Source: Polaromonas sp. (GTDB lineage Bacteria > Pseudomonadota > Gammaproteobacteria > Burkholderiales > Burkholderiaceae_C). From it: a stretch of DNA of 64,000 bases. The notes under the pieces are model-generated. The model saw nothing but the letters and a program-made list of their open reading frames with translations. It did no database searches and was not told the DNA's origin. Shown here piece after piece: positions 54,790-64,000 of this stretch (position 1 is its first letter; every line of letters begins with the position of its first letter). The stretch is taken from NCBI RefSeq assembly GCF_016185115.1, contig NZ_JACPOF010000008.1:163694-227693 (forward strand). Direction: 5' to 3'. Made by a program: the position numbers and the translations under genes.

Positions 54790-55959
54790 TCACTTGACCA
54801 GCTTGCCGTTGCGGTTCAAAAGCGTGATGTCTACAAAGCGCGAGCCGTGGTGTTTGTCAGGTCCGAATTCGACGACGTAGTTGCCGAGGTCCATGTTTCT
54901 GATGCTTTCAATCGCGTCCATGAGTCTTTCCCGGGTGAGGTCACGCCCTGTTTTTTTCAGCGATTCAACCATCATGCGGGCAGAGACGTGGCCCCACAGC
55001 CCGAGGTGGGTGAAATCCGATGAGCCCCTGCTCTTGCCGACGGACTGGTATTCCCGTACCAGCGGGATCGCCGATGTGGTCGGGAAAGGCACGATCTGCG
55101 ATACGACGAGGCCATTGCTTTTCTCGCCAAGCTGTTTGAAAACAATGTCCGTGCCCACGCCTGAAAACGCCAGCAGCAGGGCCGCAGAACCGCCGTCCTT
55201 GAATGCACGTATGAAGTCCGCAGCGTTGGTGCCGACCGCACCGAGAATGACCGCGTCGGGTTTTGTGGCCAGCAACTCGGTCGCTGCTTTTGTCTTGTCG
55301 CCCTGCAGGTCGAACTCGACGCTGGAGCGCATCTTCAGGCCGCGGCTGGTGAGTGCACGTTCTGTAGCCTGCTTGATGGCCACACCAAACGGGTTCTTGA
55401 GGTGTGCAACCGACACGTTCTTCGCCCCTATGGTGGCAACATGGCCTACCAGCTTGTCGATTTCATCCTCAAAGCTTGCGGTGGTGGTGAAGTAGTAGCG
55501 ATTGGGTGTGCGGCGTATTGCGGCATCGCCATTCATGGGAAACAGGAAGGGCGTCTTCAGGTTTGTGGCAACAGGCAAGGCCGCCACTGTGTTGAGCACA
55601 CCCAGCACGCCGAAGATGGCCAGAACCTTGTCGTTCTCTATCATGTCCTTGACGTTGTCGGCAGTTTTGGCCGCGACGTAGCCATCATCCTTTGTCAGCA
55701 GCCTGATACGCCGGCCGTTGATGCCGCCCTGCTTGTTGATGAAATCGAAATAGCCGTTGGCAGCTTCGTTGAAGGGTCGTGCGACTTCGAGCAGCGGGCC
55801 GGAAAGGGCAGTGGACTGACCAAGCAGGATCTCCTTGTCTGTCACGCCGTTTTCTGCGGCGGACGCCCGCGAGGCGGCGCCCACACTCAGGGCAGCCCCG
55901 ATTCCCTGAACCAGGATGGTTCGCCTTTGCAGGGAATTCACATTTTTAAACACCGACAT
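54790..55959 (-). CDS. Branched-chain amino acid-type ABC binding protein, downstream copy
   Basis: 389 residues from the ATG at 55959, with GGGA upstream and a 14-base overlap with livF. Signal peptide ends AASRASA|AEN. The Peripla_BP_6 fold is clear: DKEILLGQSTALSGPLLEVAR, KQGGINGRRIRLLTKDDGYV, FLFPMNGDAAIRRTPNRYYF and VVSQIVPFPTTSAIPLVREYQ. This is the second binding protein of the unit. Homologues often bind aromatic acids or amides rather than leucine. It differs strongly from the upstream binding protein. Confidence 0.9.
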   Translation of the reverse strand: MSVFKNVNSLQRRTILVQGIGAALSVGAASRASAAENGVTDKEILLGQSTALSGPLLEVARPFNEAANGYFDFINKQGGINGRRIRLLTKDDGYVAAKTADNVKDMIENDKVLAIFGVLGVLNTVAALPVATNLKTPFLFPMNGDAAIRRTPNRYYFTTTASFEDEIDKLVGHVATIGAKNVSVAHLKNPFGVAIKQATERALTSRGLKMRSSVEFDLQGDKTKAATELLATKPDAVILGAVGTNAADFIRAFKDGGSAALLLAFSGVGTDIVFKQLGEKSNGLVVSQIVPFPTTSAIPLVREYQSVGKSRGSSDFTHLGLWGHVSARMMVESLKKTGRDLTRERLMDAIESIRNMDLGNYVVEFGPDKHHGSRFVDITLLNRNGKLVK

Positions 55960-56637
55960 ATTTTTCCCAGACATCTGAGGCCTTTCTGAGTGCATCGGAG
56001 TCGCCGCTCCAGACCACGACGCCGCGGTCAATCACGTTGTGGCGGTCGCCGATTTGAAGCAATGGTTCGAGGTATTTGTCTATCAGCAGGATGGCCATGC
56101 CCTCGGCTTTCAGGCGCTTGAGGCAGGCCCAGATCTCCTGCCTTATCAGCGGTGCCAGGCCTTCTGTCGCCTCATCAATGATGAGCAACTGGCCATTACG
56201 CAGCAGCGCGCGGCCAATGGCCAGCATCTGCTGCTCGCCGCCCGACAGCTGGTTGCCCAGGTTGGCCTTGCGGCGTGCCAGCGAGGGGAACTGCTCGAAC
56301 ACTTTTTCAAGGGTCCATGCGCCTGGCCGGGCGAAAGCCTGGAGGTTCTCGGTGACCGAGAGGTTGGGGAAGATGCGGCGTCCTTCGGGCACCAGCGAGA
56401 TGCCCGCTGCTGCGACTTTCTCGGGCCGCATGCCGCGTATCGGTTGGCCGGCGAAAGTGATGTCGCCGGATTGCGCAGGGGTCAGGCCCATGATGGACCG
56501 GACCGTGGTTGTTTTGCCCATGCCGTTGCGTCCGACCAGCGTGACCACCTCACCGGCGTTGATGGTCAGGCTCATGCCAAACAGCACCTTGCAGTCGCCG
56601 TATGCCGATTGCACATTCACGAGTTCAAGACACTTGT

Positions 56638-56641
<4 letters not shown>
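55946..56641 (-). CDS. livF: ABC transporter ATPase LivF
   Basis: 231 residues with a GTG start overlapping the livG stop. Walker A GRNGMGKTTT, ABC signature LSGGEQQMLAIGRALL, Walker B LLIIDEATEGLAPLI. The TPAQSGDITFAGQPIRG and YVGV end fit LivF. It is one of two ATPases driving the Liv permease. It is followed with overlap by a binding-protein gene. Confidence 0.94.
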
Positions 56642-57389
<748 letters not shown>

Positions 57390-57393
<4 letters not shown>

Positions 57394-58472
57394 GGCGTAC
57401 CTCCCTCGATCGCAGCAGCTTTTTTGCGGCTGAACAGCGCGGTGAATTTTTCGATCAGACTGGCGATACCATTGTTGCCGAACAGAACTACCGATATCAG
57501 GCCAATGCCGACAAAAAACTGCCAGTACTCGGTATGGCTGGAAATCACTTCTTCAAGTACCAGCAGCAGTACAGCACCGTAAATGCCGCCGCAGCGGTAA
57601 CCCACGCCGCCGACGATCAGCATCATCAGCAGGATGCCCGATTGCGTCCAGTCAAGCACCCTGGGGCTGACGTAGGCGTTCTGGTTGGCCAGCAGCGCAC
57701 CGGCCAGGCCTGCGAAAGCACCGGCGATGATGAAGCACACCAGCTTGTAGCGGTACACGGGTATGCCGATGGCAGACATGCGCGACTCGTTCTCGCTGAT
57801 GCCGCGCATCACCACCCCAAACCTTGAGCGCACCACAAGCGTCAACAGGAACATGGTCGCGGCCGTGAGTACAAACACCACATAGTAGAAGGTGGTGTCA
57901 TTCGCCAGATCAAGGCCCAGCCCGAACCCCGATCGGCTGGCCAGGCTCATGCCGTTGTCGCTGCCGAAACTTTTCATGCCGATGAACAGGTAATACACCA
58001 TCTGGCTGAAGGCGAGCGTGATCATGATGAAGTAGACCTGCCGCGTGCGCAGGGCCAGCGCACCGACTGCTGCGGCCAGCACGGCGCCCACCAGCATGGC
58101 GAACGGCCAGGCGACCCAGGCGCTGGCAACCCATTTGGGAAGGACGTCACCGCCCAGCAGTGTGGCAGCGCCCACTGCGTAGGCGCCCACACCGAAATAG
58201 GCGGCATGGCCAAAGCTCACCAGGCCGGCGTAACCGACCAGCAGGTTCAGGCTGCTCACGACAATGACGTAAATCATGATGCGCGTGACAAAGCCGATGT
58301 AGAAGCTGTGGTCCGTCGCCGTGGCGGCGACTGGAAACACAATGGCTGCGGCCATGGCCAGCAACGCTGCCGTCCATTGCGGGCCAGTGAGCAGAGCTGT
58401 GGTTTTGAATTCTGGAATCTGTTTCACGACGGAAGGTGCCGCACTGGGGAGGGAGTCTGTGGTCGGCATCAT
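57390..58472 (-). CDS. livM: ABC transporter permease LivM
   Basis: 360 residues from ATGATG at 58472/58469, overlapping the livH stop; the open frame continues further upstream but only as a shadow of livH. Multiple hydrophobic helices with the LivM motifs LNLLVGYAGLVSFGHAAYFGVGAYA, GVVMRGISENESRMSAIGIPVYRYK and AGLAGALLANQNAYVSP. The C-terminal region GVGYRCGGIYGAVLLLVLEEV is also typical. It forms the transmembrane channel with LivH. Confidence 0.93.
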
Positions 58473-59383
58473 GCTGTCTTGAAAAGGCCCTGGGGACGCC
58501 ATATGAGCACCGCGATCATCAGTGCGTAGGTCAGCATGGCAGCGATGGCCGGGGCCATGGTGTCGGCGGAAAGATCGGGGAAGTAGGTGCGCATCACCGA
58601 CGGCAGCACGGAGCGGCCAAAGGTGTCGAGAAAGCCGATGGCAATGGCGCCGAGGAACGCGCCCTTGATGGAGCCCATGCCGCCAATCACCACGACCACA
58701 AAAGCCAGGATGATGATGCTTTCGCCCATGCCCATCTGCACTGAAAACAGCGGACCCAGCAGGCCGCCCGCAAGGGCGCACAACATGGCGCCGAGCGCAA
58801 ACACCAGCGTGAACACAAGCTTGATGTTCACGCCCATGGCTTGTGCAGTTTCGCGGTCGGACGCACCGGCCCTGATCCACATGCCAAAGCGCGTACGGTT
58901 GATCAGCAGGCTCAAAAGAATGGCCGTGACGATGCCGGCGGCGATGACCACCAGCCGGTAGGAGGAATACGAAAACCCGTTCGCCAGCGTCAATGGCTGG
59001 CTCAGGGCTGCAGGCATGTCCAGCATGACGGCGCTGGGGCCGAAGAAGAAGCGGATCACATCGTTGGAGACCAGGATCAGGCCGAAGGTGGCCAGAACCT
59101 GGCTGAGGTGGCTGCGTCCGTAAAGCCGTCGCAAGAGACTCATTTCAAGCAAGGCACCCACCAGCCCTGTCGCGATGATGCCCAGCGGAAGCGCCAGCGC
59201 AAAATTGCCGGTCAGCCGCATGAAGACCACGGTCAGGAAGCCGCCGAACATGTAGAGCGAACCATGGGCCAGATTGATCAGGTCCATGATGCCGAACACA
59301 AGCGTCAGCCCGGCTGCGAGCAGGAAAAGCATGAGCCCCAGCTGCAGACCGTTAAGGGTCTGCTCCATAAAAAACGTAGACAA
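58469..59383 (-). CDS. livH: ABC transporter permease LivH
   Basis: 304 residues from TTG at 59383, preferred because AGGGAG stands five bases upstream; an ATG five codons later is possible. Motifs: LNGLQLGLMLFLLAAGLTLV then FGIMDLINLAHGSLYMFGGF, VRTxx-type loop TRFGMWIRAGASDRETAQAMGVN and AGGLLGPLFSVQMGMGESII. It partners LivM in the inner membrane. The upstream binding-protein gene lies 18 bases before it. Confidence 0.93.
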   Translation of the reverse strand: MSTFFMEQTLNGLQLGLMLFLLAAGLTLVFGIMDLINLAHGSLYMFGGFLTVVFMRLTGNFALALPLGIIATGLVGALLEMSLLRRLYGRSHLSQVLATFGLILVSNDVIRFFFGPSAVMLDMPAALSQPLTLANGFSYSSYRLVVIAAGIVTAILLSLLINRTRFGMWIRAGASDRETAQAMGVNIKLVFTLVFALGAMLCALAGGLLGPLFSVQMGMGESIIILAFVVVVIGGMGSIKGAFLGAIAIGFLDTFGRSVLPSVMRTYFPDLSADTMAPAIAAMLTYALMIAVLIWRPQGLFKTA

Positions 59384-59401
59384 CTCGACTCCCTGTTGAG
59401 C

Positions 59402-60571
59402 TTACATGCGGCAGGCAGATGCGTTGCTGGCAGTCTGCTGTGTCGCGATGGTTTTTTGCGTCTGGTTGAACAGTTCGCCGCTGTTGGATTTCATGACCTT
59501 GCGCAGGTAGACGTTTTCGATCGGGCTGTGGTCCACATTGAAGCGGAAGGGGCCGCGCGGCGCATCGAGCTTCACGCTTTCAAACGCCTTGCGCAGTGCG
59601 GCCTTGTCCTCAATCTTGCCCTTGACGGCCTTGACTGCGGCATCAATCACCAGTGCGGTGGTGTAACCCTGCTCGTTGTACAGCGTGGCTGGGCGGCGGT
59701 ATTCCTTCAGGAAGGCCTGGCTGAACTGCTTGTTTGCTGCGTTGGGCAAATCGAGGCTCCAGTGACCGCCGGTGGTGACGCCATTGGTGCCTTCGCCGAC
59801 CGATGCAATCGTTTCTTCGTCAGCCAGCGGAGCAGAGCCGTACAGCGGGATCGATTTCAGGCCGGCCTGTGCGTACTGCTTGATGAAGTTGACAGCCAGC
59901 GGACCGAATGCGAATGCGTAGACGGCGTCAGGCTGGGCCGCGCGGATTTGGGCCAGCTCGGCGCTGAAGTCCAGCGTCTGCGGCTTGAAATAGGTTTCGC
60001 CGGCGATGCTGCCCTTGAAGGTTTTCTTGAACGCTTCGAGGTGCTCCTTGCCAACGGGCACGCCTGCGCCAATCACGTAAACCTTTTTCGCACCGGCTTC
60101 GGTCAGGTGCTTGCCCATGGCCTCATTCACCGCCTCAATGTGCCAGCCGGTGTTGTAGTAGTAGGGGCTGCATTTGGCGCCGACCAGGTCGTGCGGGCCG
60201 ACATTGGTGTTGATGAACAGGACCTGTTGTTGCGCAGCTTGAGGCGCGATGGCATAGACCACGCCAGAAGCGACAGTACCCGTGACCAGGTCGATCTTGT
60301 CGCGCTTGACCATGCGGTCAAACACCTGTTTGCCGACTTCAGGGTTGCCCTGGTCGTCGCCAAAGATGACTTCCGCGGGCAGCCCGCCCAGCTTGCCGCC
60401 GAGCTCCTTGATGGCCAGATCGAAGCCCGCGCGGATTTCCTTGGAGACGCCAATCGTGGGTGCAAGCGACGCAGTGGCGAGAAAACCCACCCTGATCCTG
60501 TCGGCTGCCCACACGGGCGAGAGCGCAGATGCAAGGAGTGAAAGTGCAATGGTTTTTTTGATCGCGTTCAT
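59402..60571 (-). CDS. Branched-chain amino acid-type ABC binding protein, upstream copy
   Basis: 389 residues from the ATG at 60571. Clean signal peptide (MNAIKKTIALSLLASALSPV, cleavage after WAA region). Peripla_BP_6 domain: IRVGFLATASLAPTIGVSKE, GLPAEVIFGDDQGNPEVGKQ, VVYAIAPQAAQQQVLFINTN and KKVYVIGAGVPVGKEHLEAF. It is the first gene of the livHMGF unit. Homologues of this kind often bind aromatic or dicarboxylic compounds. No hairpin separates it from livH. Confidence 0.92.
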   Translation of the reverse strand: MNAIKKTIALSLLASALSPVWAADRIRVGFLATASLAPTIGVSKEIRAGFDLAIKELGGKLGGLPAEVIFGDDQGNPEVGKQVFDRMVKRDKIDLVTGTVASGVVYAIAPQAAQQQVLFINTNVGPHDLVGAKCSPYYYNTGWHIEAVNEAMGKHLTEAGAKKVYVIGAGVPVGKEHLEAFKKTFKGSIAGETYFKPQTLDFSAELAQIRAAQPDAVYAFAFGPLAVNFIKQYAQAGLKSIPLYGSAPLADEETIASVGEGTNGVTTGGHWSLDLPNAANKQFSQAFLKEYRRPATLYNEQGYTTALVIDAAVKAVKGKIEDKAALRKAFESVKLDAPRGPFRFNVDHSPIENVYLRKVMKSNSGELFNQTQKTIATQQTASNASACRM

Positions 60572-61188
60572 GGTTTGTTTCCTCGGGTTAACTGGATGGA
60601 TCGGATGAATGTCTGTGCTGGCCTGATGCCTGTGTTGTGCGTGTTGGCTTGCCTGCCGAAGCAACCCGCGCATGACTCAGGTCACCGCGTTGCCGGTGCA
60701 TAGACCGGTGAGGTTGGTGCCGTTTTTAATTCATTTTTGCATTCAGACAATGAATCTTCAGCATTGATGAATCTGCATCCTGGCTGGTTGGGGTCAGCTG
60801 CCCGCAGGCTGGCATGCGGACTATTGCCGTCTGGTTTGGTCATGGCGTTGTCTCCTTCTTTTGTTGCGGGTCAGGCGTGTGGCGAGAGAGGAATCCGTCT
60901 CTTTCGCCTGTGGCGTGTACCGACCTGTTGCATGGACATGCGGGTCAATAGCCGTCATCCATTGAATGCAAAAGCAATTAAATTTTGACGGATTTTGAAG
61001 CTGTAAGTTTTTTTTGTCAACCTGGAGAATTGGCAATTATTTGCAATGTTCATTGGAAAAATATCAAATGAATTCTGATGCAACAGTTAAAACCAAGGGT
61101 AAGCCCTTATAAAAATACATGCAAATGCAAATAACATTTGCCGCAATAAACATGCATTCAACACCAGTCGTTTCAAAGAGGACAACCC
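60572..61188. promoter_or_regulatory. 617-base divergent control region between the Liv unit and the resorcylate unit
   Basis: No convincing gene; one 83-codon plus-strand frame (60737-60988) has no recognisable protein features. The right third is distinctly A/T-rich. It holds AAGGG-TAAG-CCCTT (61095-61108) and GCAAATG-N7-CATTTGC (61121-61141), the latter about 50 bases before the monooxygenase start. These are candidate operators for the divergent promoters. AAAGAGGAC precedes the ATG at 61189. Confidence 0.5.
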
Positions 61189-62457
61189 ATGAACTCACTC
61201 GCTGACCCGCCGGCGTCCATACGCGCCAACGAAGACTTCGCATGGGCGCCCGGGCGTTTTTCTCCCGTGCCCGGTGCGCCGCCGCTTGCGGAAATCATGG
61301 CTGCAGCTACCGGGCTGCGGCCTTACCTTCGTGAACGTGCGCGCCAGACCGAAGAAGATCGCCGTGTGTCTGATGAGTCCACCGACCTGTTTCGCAAAGC
61401 CGGGTTTTTCAAACTCATGCAGCCTGCGCGTTATGGGGGGTATGAGTACGGCTTCACAGCATTCACTGATGTGATCAGCGAACTCGGCCGTGCCTGTACG
61501 TCGTCGTCATGGGCGTGCTCGCTCGGCGCGATTCACCAGTGGCTGGTGGGTACCTTTCCTGTTGAAGCCCAGGACGATGTGTGGAAAGACAACCCCGACG
61601 CCATCGTGTGTGTGTCCTATGCGCCTGTCGTGAAAGCCGAGCGCGTAGCGGGCGGCTACATGGTCGAGGGCAAATGGATGTGGGCATCCAACGTTGACAA
61701 CTCCCAGTGGGCGATGCTCGGCGTGCAGTTGCCGAACGATGACGGCAAGACCGTGCAGGCCGGGTTTCTGCTTGCGCCCCGCAAGGACTGGGAGATTGAA
61801 GACAACTGGTATATGGCGGGGCAGTCAGGCACCGGGTCCAAAACCGTGGTGATCAGCAAAAAGACGTTCATTCCCGAGCATCGCAAGCTGACCTTTGCCG
61901 AAGCCTCGTCCAACATGCCGCCCGGATGCGCGGTCAACCAGAACCCGATTTACCGCATCCCCTTCCTGTCGGCTGTGCCGGTGTGCCTGGTGTCTCCGTT
62001 ACTGGGTACCGCACAAGGGGCGATTGACGAATTTGTGGATATGGCCAGCGCACGCGTGACGCGCGGCGCTGTGGCCGGTGGGGGTAACCGCCTCAGTGAA
62101 TTTTTCCCTGTGCAGTCACGGCTTGCCGAGGCCAGTGCCAGTCTGGACGCTGCGCGCCTGCTGATCTACCGCGACACCGCCGGTGTGGAGCAGATGGCCA
62201 CGGACGGCCGCATCATCACGATGGAAGAGCGCATCCGCAATCGCCGTGACCATGCTTTTGCCGCCAAGCTGTCGCGCGATGCAGTTGAAGCCGTTTTTGC
62301 AAGCGTGGGTGGTGGCGGTTTGGCGCTTGACCAGCCGCTGCAGCGCATGTGGCGTGATGCGAATGCCATCTCGCGCCATATCAGCCTGAACTGGGATGCC
62401 GTGTCATCCATGGTCGGGCAATACCTGCTCGGCATGGAGCCCAAGGGGCAGTACTGA
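61189..62457 (+). CDS. Acyl-CoA-dehydrogenase-fold flavin monooxygenase (group D, HpaB/HsaA-like)
   Basis: 422 residues of the acyl-CoA dehydrogenase fold, but with the C-terminal Acyl-CoA_dh_2 region typical of two-component flavin oxygenases. N-terminus: VSDESTDLFRKAGFFKLMQP and ARYGGYEYGFTAFTDVISEL; middle: TSSSWACSLGAIHQWLVGTF and GYMVEGKWMWASNVDNSQWA; C-terminus: VEAVFASVGGGGLALDQPLQ and RMWRDANAISRHISLNW. These enzymes hydroxylate phenols using FADH2 from a separate reductase. The gene is followed by gamma-resorcylate decarboxylase, so a resorcinol hydroxylase (GraD/TsdB-like) role is the best inference. The small flavin reductase is not in view. Confidence 0.85.
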   Translation: MNSLADPPASIRANEDFAWAPGRFSPVPGAPPLAEIMAAATGLRPYLRERARQTEEDRRVSDESTDLFRKAGFFKLMQPARYGGYEYGFTAFTDVISELGRACTSSSWACSLGAIHQWLVGTFPVEAQDDVWKDNPDAIVCVSYAPVVKAERVAGGYMVEGKWMWASNVDNSQWAMLGVQLPNDDGKTVQAGFLLAPRKDWEIEDNWYMAGQSGTGSKTVVISKKTFIPEHRKLTFAEASSNMPPGCAVNQNPIYRIPFLSAVPVCLVSPLLGTAQGAIDEFVDMASARVTRGAVAGGGNRLSEFFPVQSRLAEASASLDAARLLIYRDTAGVEQMATDGRIITMEERIRNRRDHAFAAKLSRDAVEAVFASVGGGGLALDQPLQRMWRDANAISRHISLNWDAVSSMVGQYLLGMEPKGQY

Positions 62458-62533
62458 ACGGAAGCGCATCTCTGCGTGCAGTCCTGCAGCGGGCATCACA
62501 CACAAACCAAAGACATTCAACAGGAGAAATCAG

Positions 62534-63514
62534 ATGAACGGAAAAATCGGTCTGGAAGAGCACTTTGCGATTCCCGAAACATTGCAGGACTCGGCCGGCT
62601 TTGTGCCCGGCGAATACTGGAAAGAACTCAGCAAACGTTTGCTGGATGTTCAGGAATACCGTTTGCGCGAGATGGATGCCAACGGCATGGAGATGATGAT
62701 CCTGTCGCTCAATGCACCTGCTGTTCAGGCGATTCCATCGCCACAGAAGGCCAACGAGATTGCCATGCGTGCGAATGACTTCCTCGCTGAACAGGTGGTC
62801 AAACGCCCGACGCGCTTTCAGGCATTTGCCGCGCTGCCCTTGCAGGACCCCGACATGGCTACGCGCGAGATGGAGCGTTGCGTCAAACAGCTGGGCTTCA
62901 AGGGGGCGCTGGTCAATGGCTTCTCGCAAACCAACACGCCGGACAACTGCGTGTATTACGACGCGCCGCAGTTTGCCGGTTTTTGGGATGTCGTTGAGAA
63001 ACTTGATGTACCTTTTTACCTGCATCCGCGCAACCCGATTGGCGCGTGGGCGCAGATCTACGACGGCCACCCCTGGTTGATGGGCCCGACCTGGGCCTTC
63101 GGTCAGGAGACGGCCGTGCACGCCCTGCGCCTGATGGCTTCAGGCCTGTTCGACCGGCACCCCAAACTGCAGATCATTCTTGGTCACATGGGCGAAGGCC
63201 TGCCCTACAGCATGTGGCGCATCGACAACCGCAACGCATGGGTTGAACTGCCCAAGACCTACCCCGCCAAAAAGACTTTTGGCGAGTATTTCCAGAACAA
63301 CTTCTACATCACCACCTCGGGCAACTTCCGCACGCAGACATTGATCGATGCCATGCTGGAAATTGGCGCCGATCGCATCCTCTTCTCGACAGATTGGCCT
63401 TTTGAGAATGTGGACCATGCGGCGAAGTGGTTCGATTCGGCGTCCATCAGCGAGGCTGACCGCCTGAAGATTGGCCGCACCAACGCAGCACAACTCTTCA
63501 AGCTGGACATCTGA
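62534..63514 (+). CDS. Gamma-resorcylate (2,6-dihydroxybenzoate) decarboxylase
   Basis: 326 residues from the ATG at 62534 with AGGAGA upstream. Amidohydrolase-superfamily decarboxylase. The metal ligands reported for this enzyme group are at the same numbers: Glu8 and His10 (GLEEHFAIPE), His164 (FYLHPRNP), Asp287 (FSTDWPFENVDHA). Active-site His218 (ILGHMGEGLPY) and Arg229 are also present. The SLNAPAVQAIP, YDGHPWLMGPTWAFGQETAV and NNFYITTSGNFRTQTLIDA segments closely match what I recall of characterised gamma-resorcylate decarboxylases (named graF or tsdA). It converts gamma-resorcylate reversibly to resorcinol. It is 76 bases downstream of the monooxygenase. Confidence 0.92.
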   Translation: MNGKIGLEEHFAIPETLQDSAGFVPGEYWKELSKRLLDVQEYRLREMDANGMEMMILSLNAPAVQAIPSPQKANEIAMRANDFLAEQVVKRPTRFQAFAALPLQDPDMATREMERCVKQLGFKGALVNGFSQTNTPDNCVYYDAPQFAGFWDVVEKLDVPFYLHPRNPIGAWAQIYDGHPWLMGPTWAFGQETAVHALRLMASGLFDRHPKLQIILGHMGEGLPYSMWRIDNRNAWVELPKTYPAKKTFGEYFQNNFYITTSGNFRTQTLIDAMLEIGADRILFSTDWPFENVDHAAKWFDSASISEADRLKIGRTNAAQLFKLDI

Positions 63515-63600
63515 GTGGGTCAGGGGCCTGCAGGGAGTTTTGCGAAGCCCCTGCACAGGAGCCTCAGCCAATACAAATCAAAAATACCGGAGACAAAAAC

Positions 63601-64000
63601 ATGACCTCTTTCACCACGCGCCGCAAGCTCGGCCTGTGCGCAGTAGCCCTGGCAGCCACCCTCGGTCTCGGCCTGAGTACCTCCGCATTCGCCCAGGCCT
63701 GGCCCAACAAGCCCGTGCGCATGATCGTGCCCTTCCCGGCAGGCGCCGCGCCCGACGTCATCGCCCGCCTGGTCGCCGACAAGCTCGGAACCGCCTGGGG
63801 CCAGAGCGTCATCGTCGACAACCGCCCCGGCGCAGGCGGCATTCCCGGCATGAGCGCTTTGGTGCGCTCCGCCAATGACGGCTACACCATAGGTTTTATC
63901 CCCGCAGCGGTTCTGACTCTGACGCCAGAGCTCTACAAGAACCCCCAGTTCAACCCTGACACCGACATCGTCCCTGTCGCCGCTGTAGGCACCAGCCCCA
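63601..64000 (+). CDS. Bug-family receptor 4, 5' part
   Basis: The first 133 codons; the gene runs off the window. CGGAGA precedes the ATG. Signal peptide with RRKLGLCAVALAATLGLGLS and cleavage after AFA. Bug start: WPNKPVRMIVPFPAGAAPDV, VDNRPGAGGIPGMSALVRSA. It follows the decarboxylase by 86 bases and is probably the periplasmic receptor for the aromatic acid degraded by this unit. Confidence 0.88.
   Translation, partial: MTSFTTRRKLGLCAVALAATLGLGLSTSAFAQAWPNKPVRMIVPFPAGAAPDVIARLVADKLGTAWGQSVIVDNRPGAGGIPGMSALVRSANDGYTIGFIPAAVLTLTPELYKNPQFNPDTDIVPVAAVGTSP

Noticed and set aside
58841..60541. 566-codon plus-strand frame opposite livH and the upstream binding protein
   Set aside because: Antisense to two clear genes; low-complexity translation without any motif.
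60737..60988. 83-codon plus-strand frame in the large intergenic region
   Set aside because: No ribosome site, no recognisable features, and it lies where regulatory sequence is expected.

Overview
The window is a dense, GC-rich proteobacterial chromosome segment. Gene content and order (pgk-pyk-fba-purC-purE-purK-sua5, tsaB-rimI-UDG-like-pyrF, uvrA/MFS/ssb, many Bug-type tripartite tricarboxylate receptors, G/C-rich palindromic repeats) suggest a Burkholderiales bacterium, most likely Comamonadaceae of the Polaromonas/Rhodoferax type. This is an inference from families and synteny, not from a search. I see no rRNA, tRNA, CRISPR array, transposase gene or prophage.

Layout. 1-7.5 kb: the 3' part of a YhdP/AsmA-like envelope protein, a nitrilase-family amidase, a PAS histidine kinase with its FixJ-type regulator, a small one-helix membrane protein on the opposite strand, lytic transglycosylase MltA and a small lipoprotein. 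7.6-12.2 kb: an Lrp regulator divergent from a fused indolepyruvate:ferredoxin oxidoreductase, whose start is preceded by a diverged partial copy of its own 5' end. 12.2-17.4 kb: dprA and a LysM protein face def-fmt-azlC-azlD. 17.4-29.9 kb: central carbon and purine genes (pgk, pyk, fba, purC, purE, purK, sua5) with a hemerythrin, a desaturase, an esterase, a thioredoxin-like chaperone and an HNH protein. 30-36 kb: dacB-SemiSWEET, tsaB-rimI, a degenerate UDG-like protein, pyrF. 36-45.5 kb: a LysR/oxidoreductase pair, two EamA exporters, a thioesterase, uvrA, an MFS transporter and ssb.

45.5-64 kb looks like an accessory catabolic region. It holds an HpcH/HpaI aldolase, an SMP-30 lactonase, a LysR regulator, an extradiol-type VOC protein coupled to a 2Fe-2S reductase, an FAH-family hydrolase and a complete Liv ABC importer flanked by two binding proteins. 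It also has four Bug receptors without their TctAB membrane partners, and a divergent unit pairing a group D flavin monooxygenase with a gamma-resorcylate decarboxylase. This suggests uptake and breakdown of resorcylate/resorcinol-type aromatics and sugar acids.

The most unusual signals are repeats. A 74-bp palindromic element is inserted in frame inside fmt, just before the catalytic Asn-x-His. A copy about 85% identical lies in the same frame at the 5' end of uvrA, so two unrelated housekeeping proteins carry the same repeat-encoded peptide. A separate 160-bp A/T-rich repeat occurs three times in the same orientation between genes, and a 91-bp nested inverted repeat lies between azlD and pgk. 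The UDG-like gene after rimI has lost the UDG active site but carries a HolD (DNA polymerase III psi)-like N-terminal motif.
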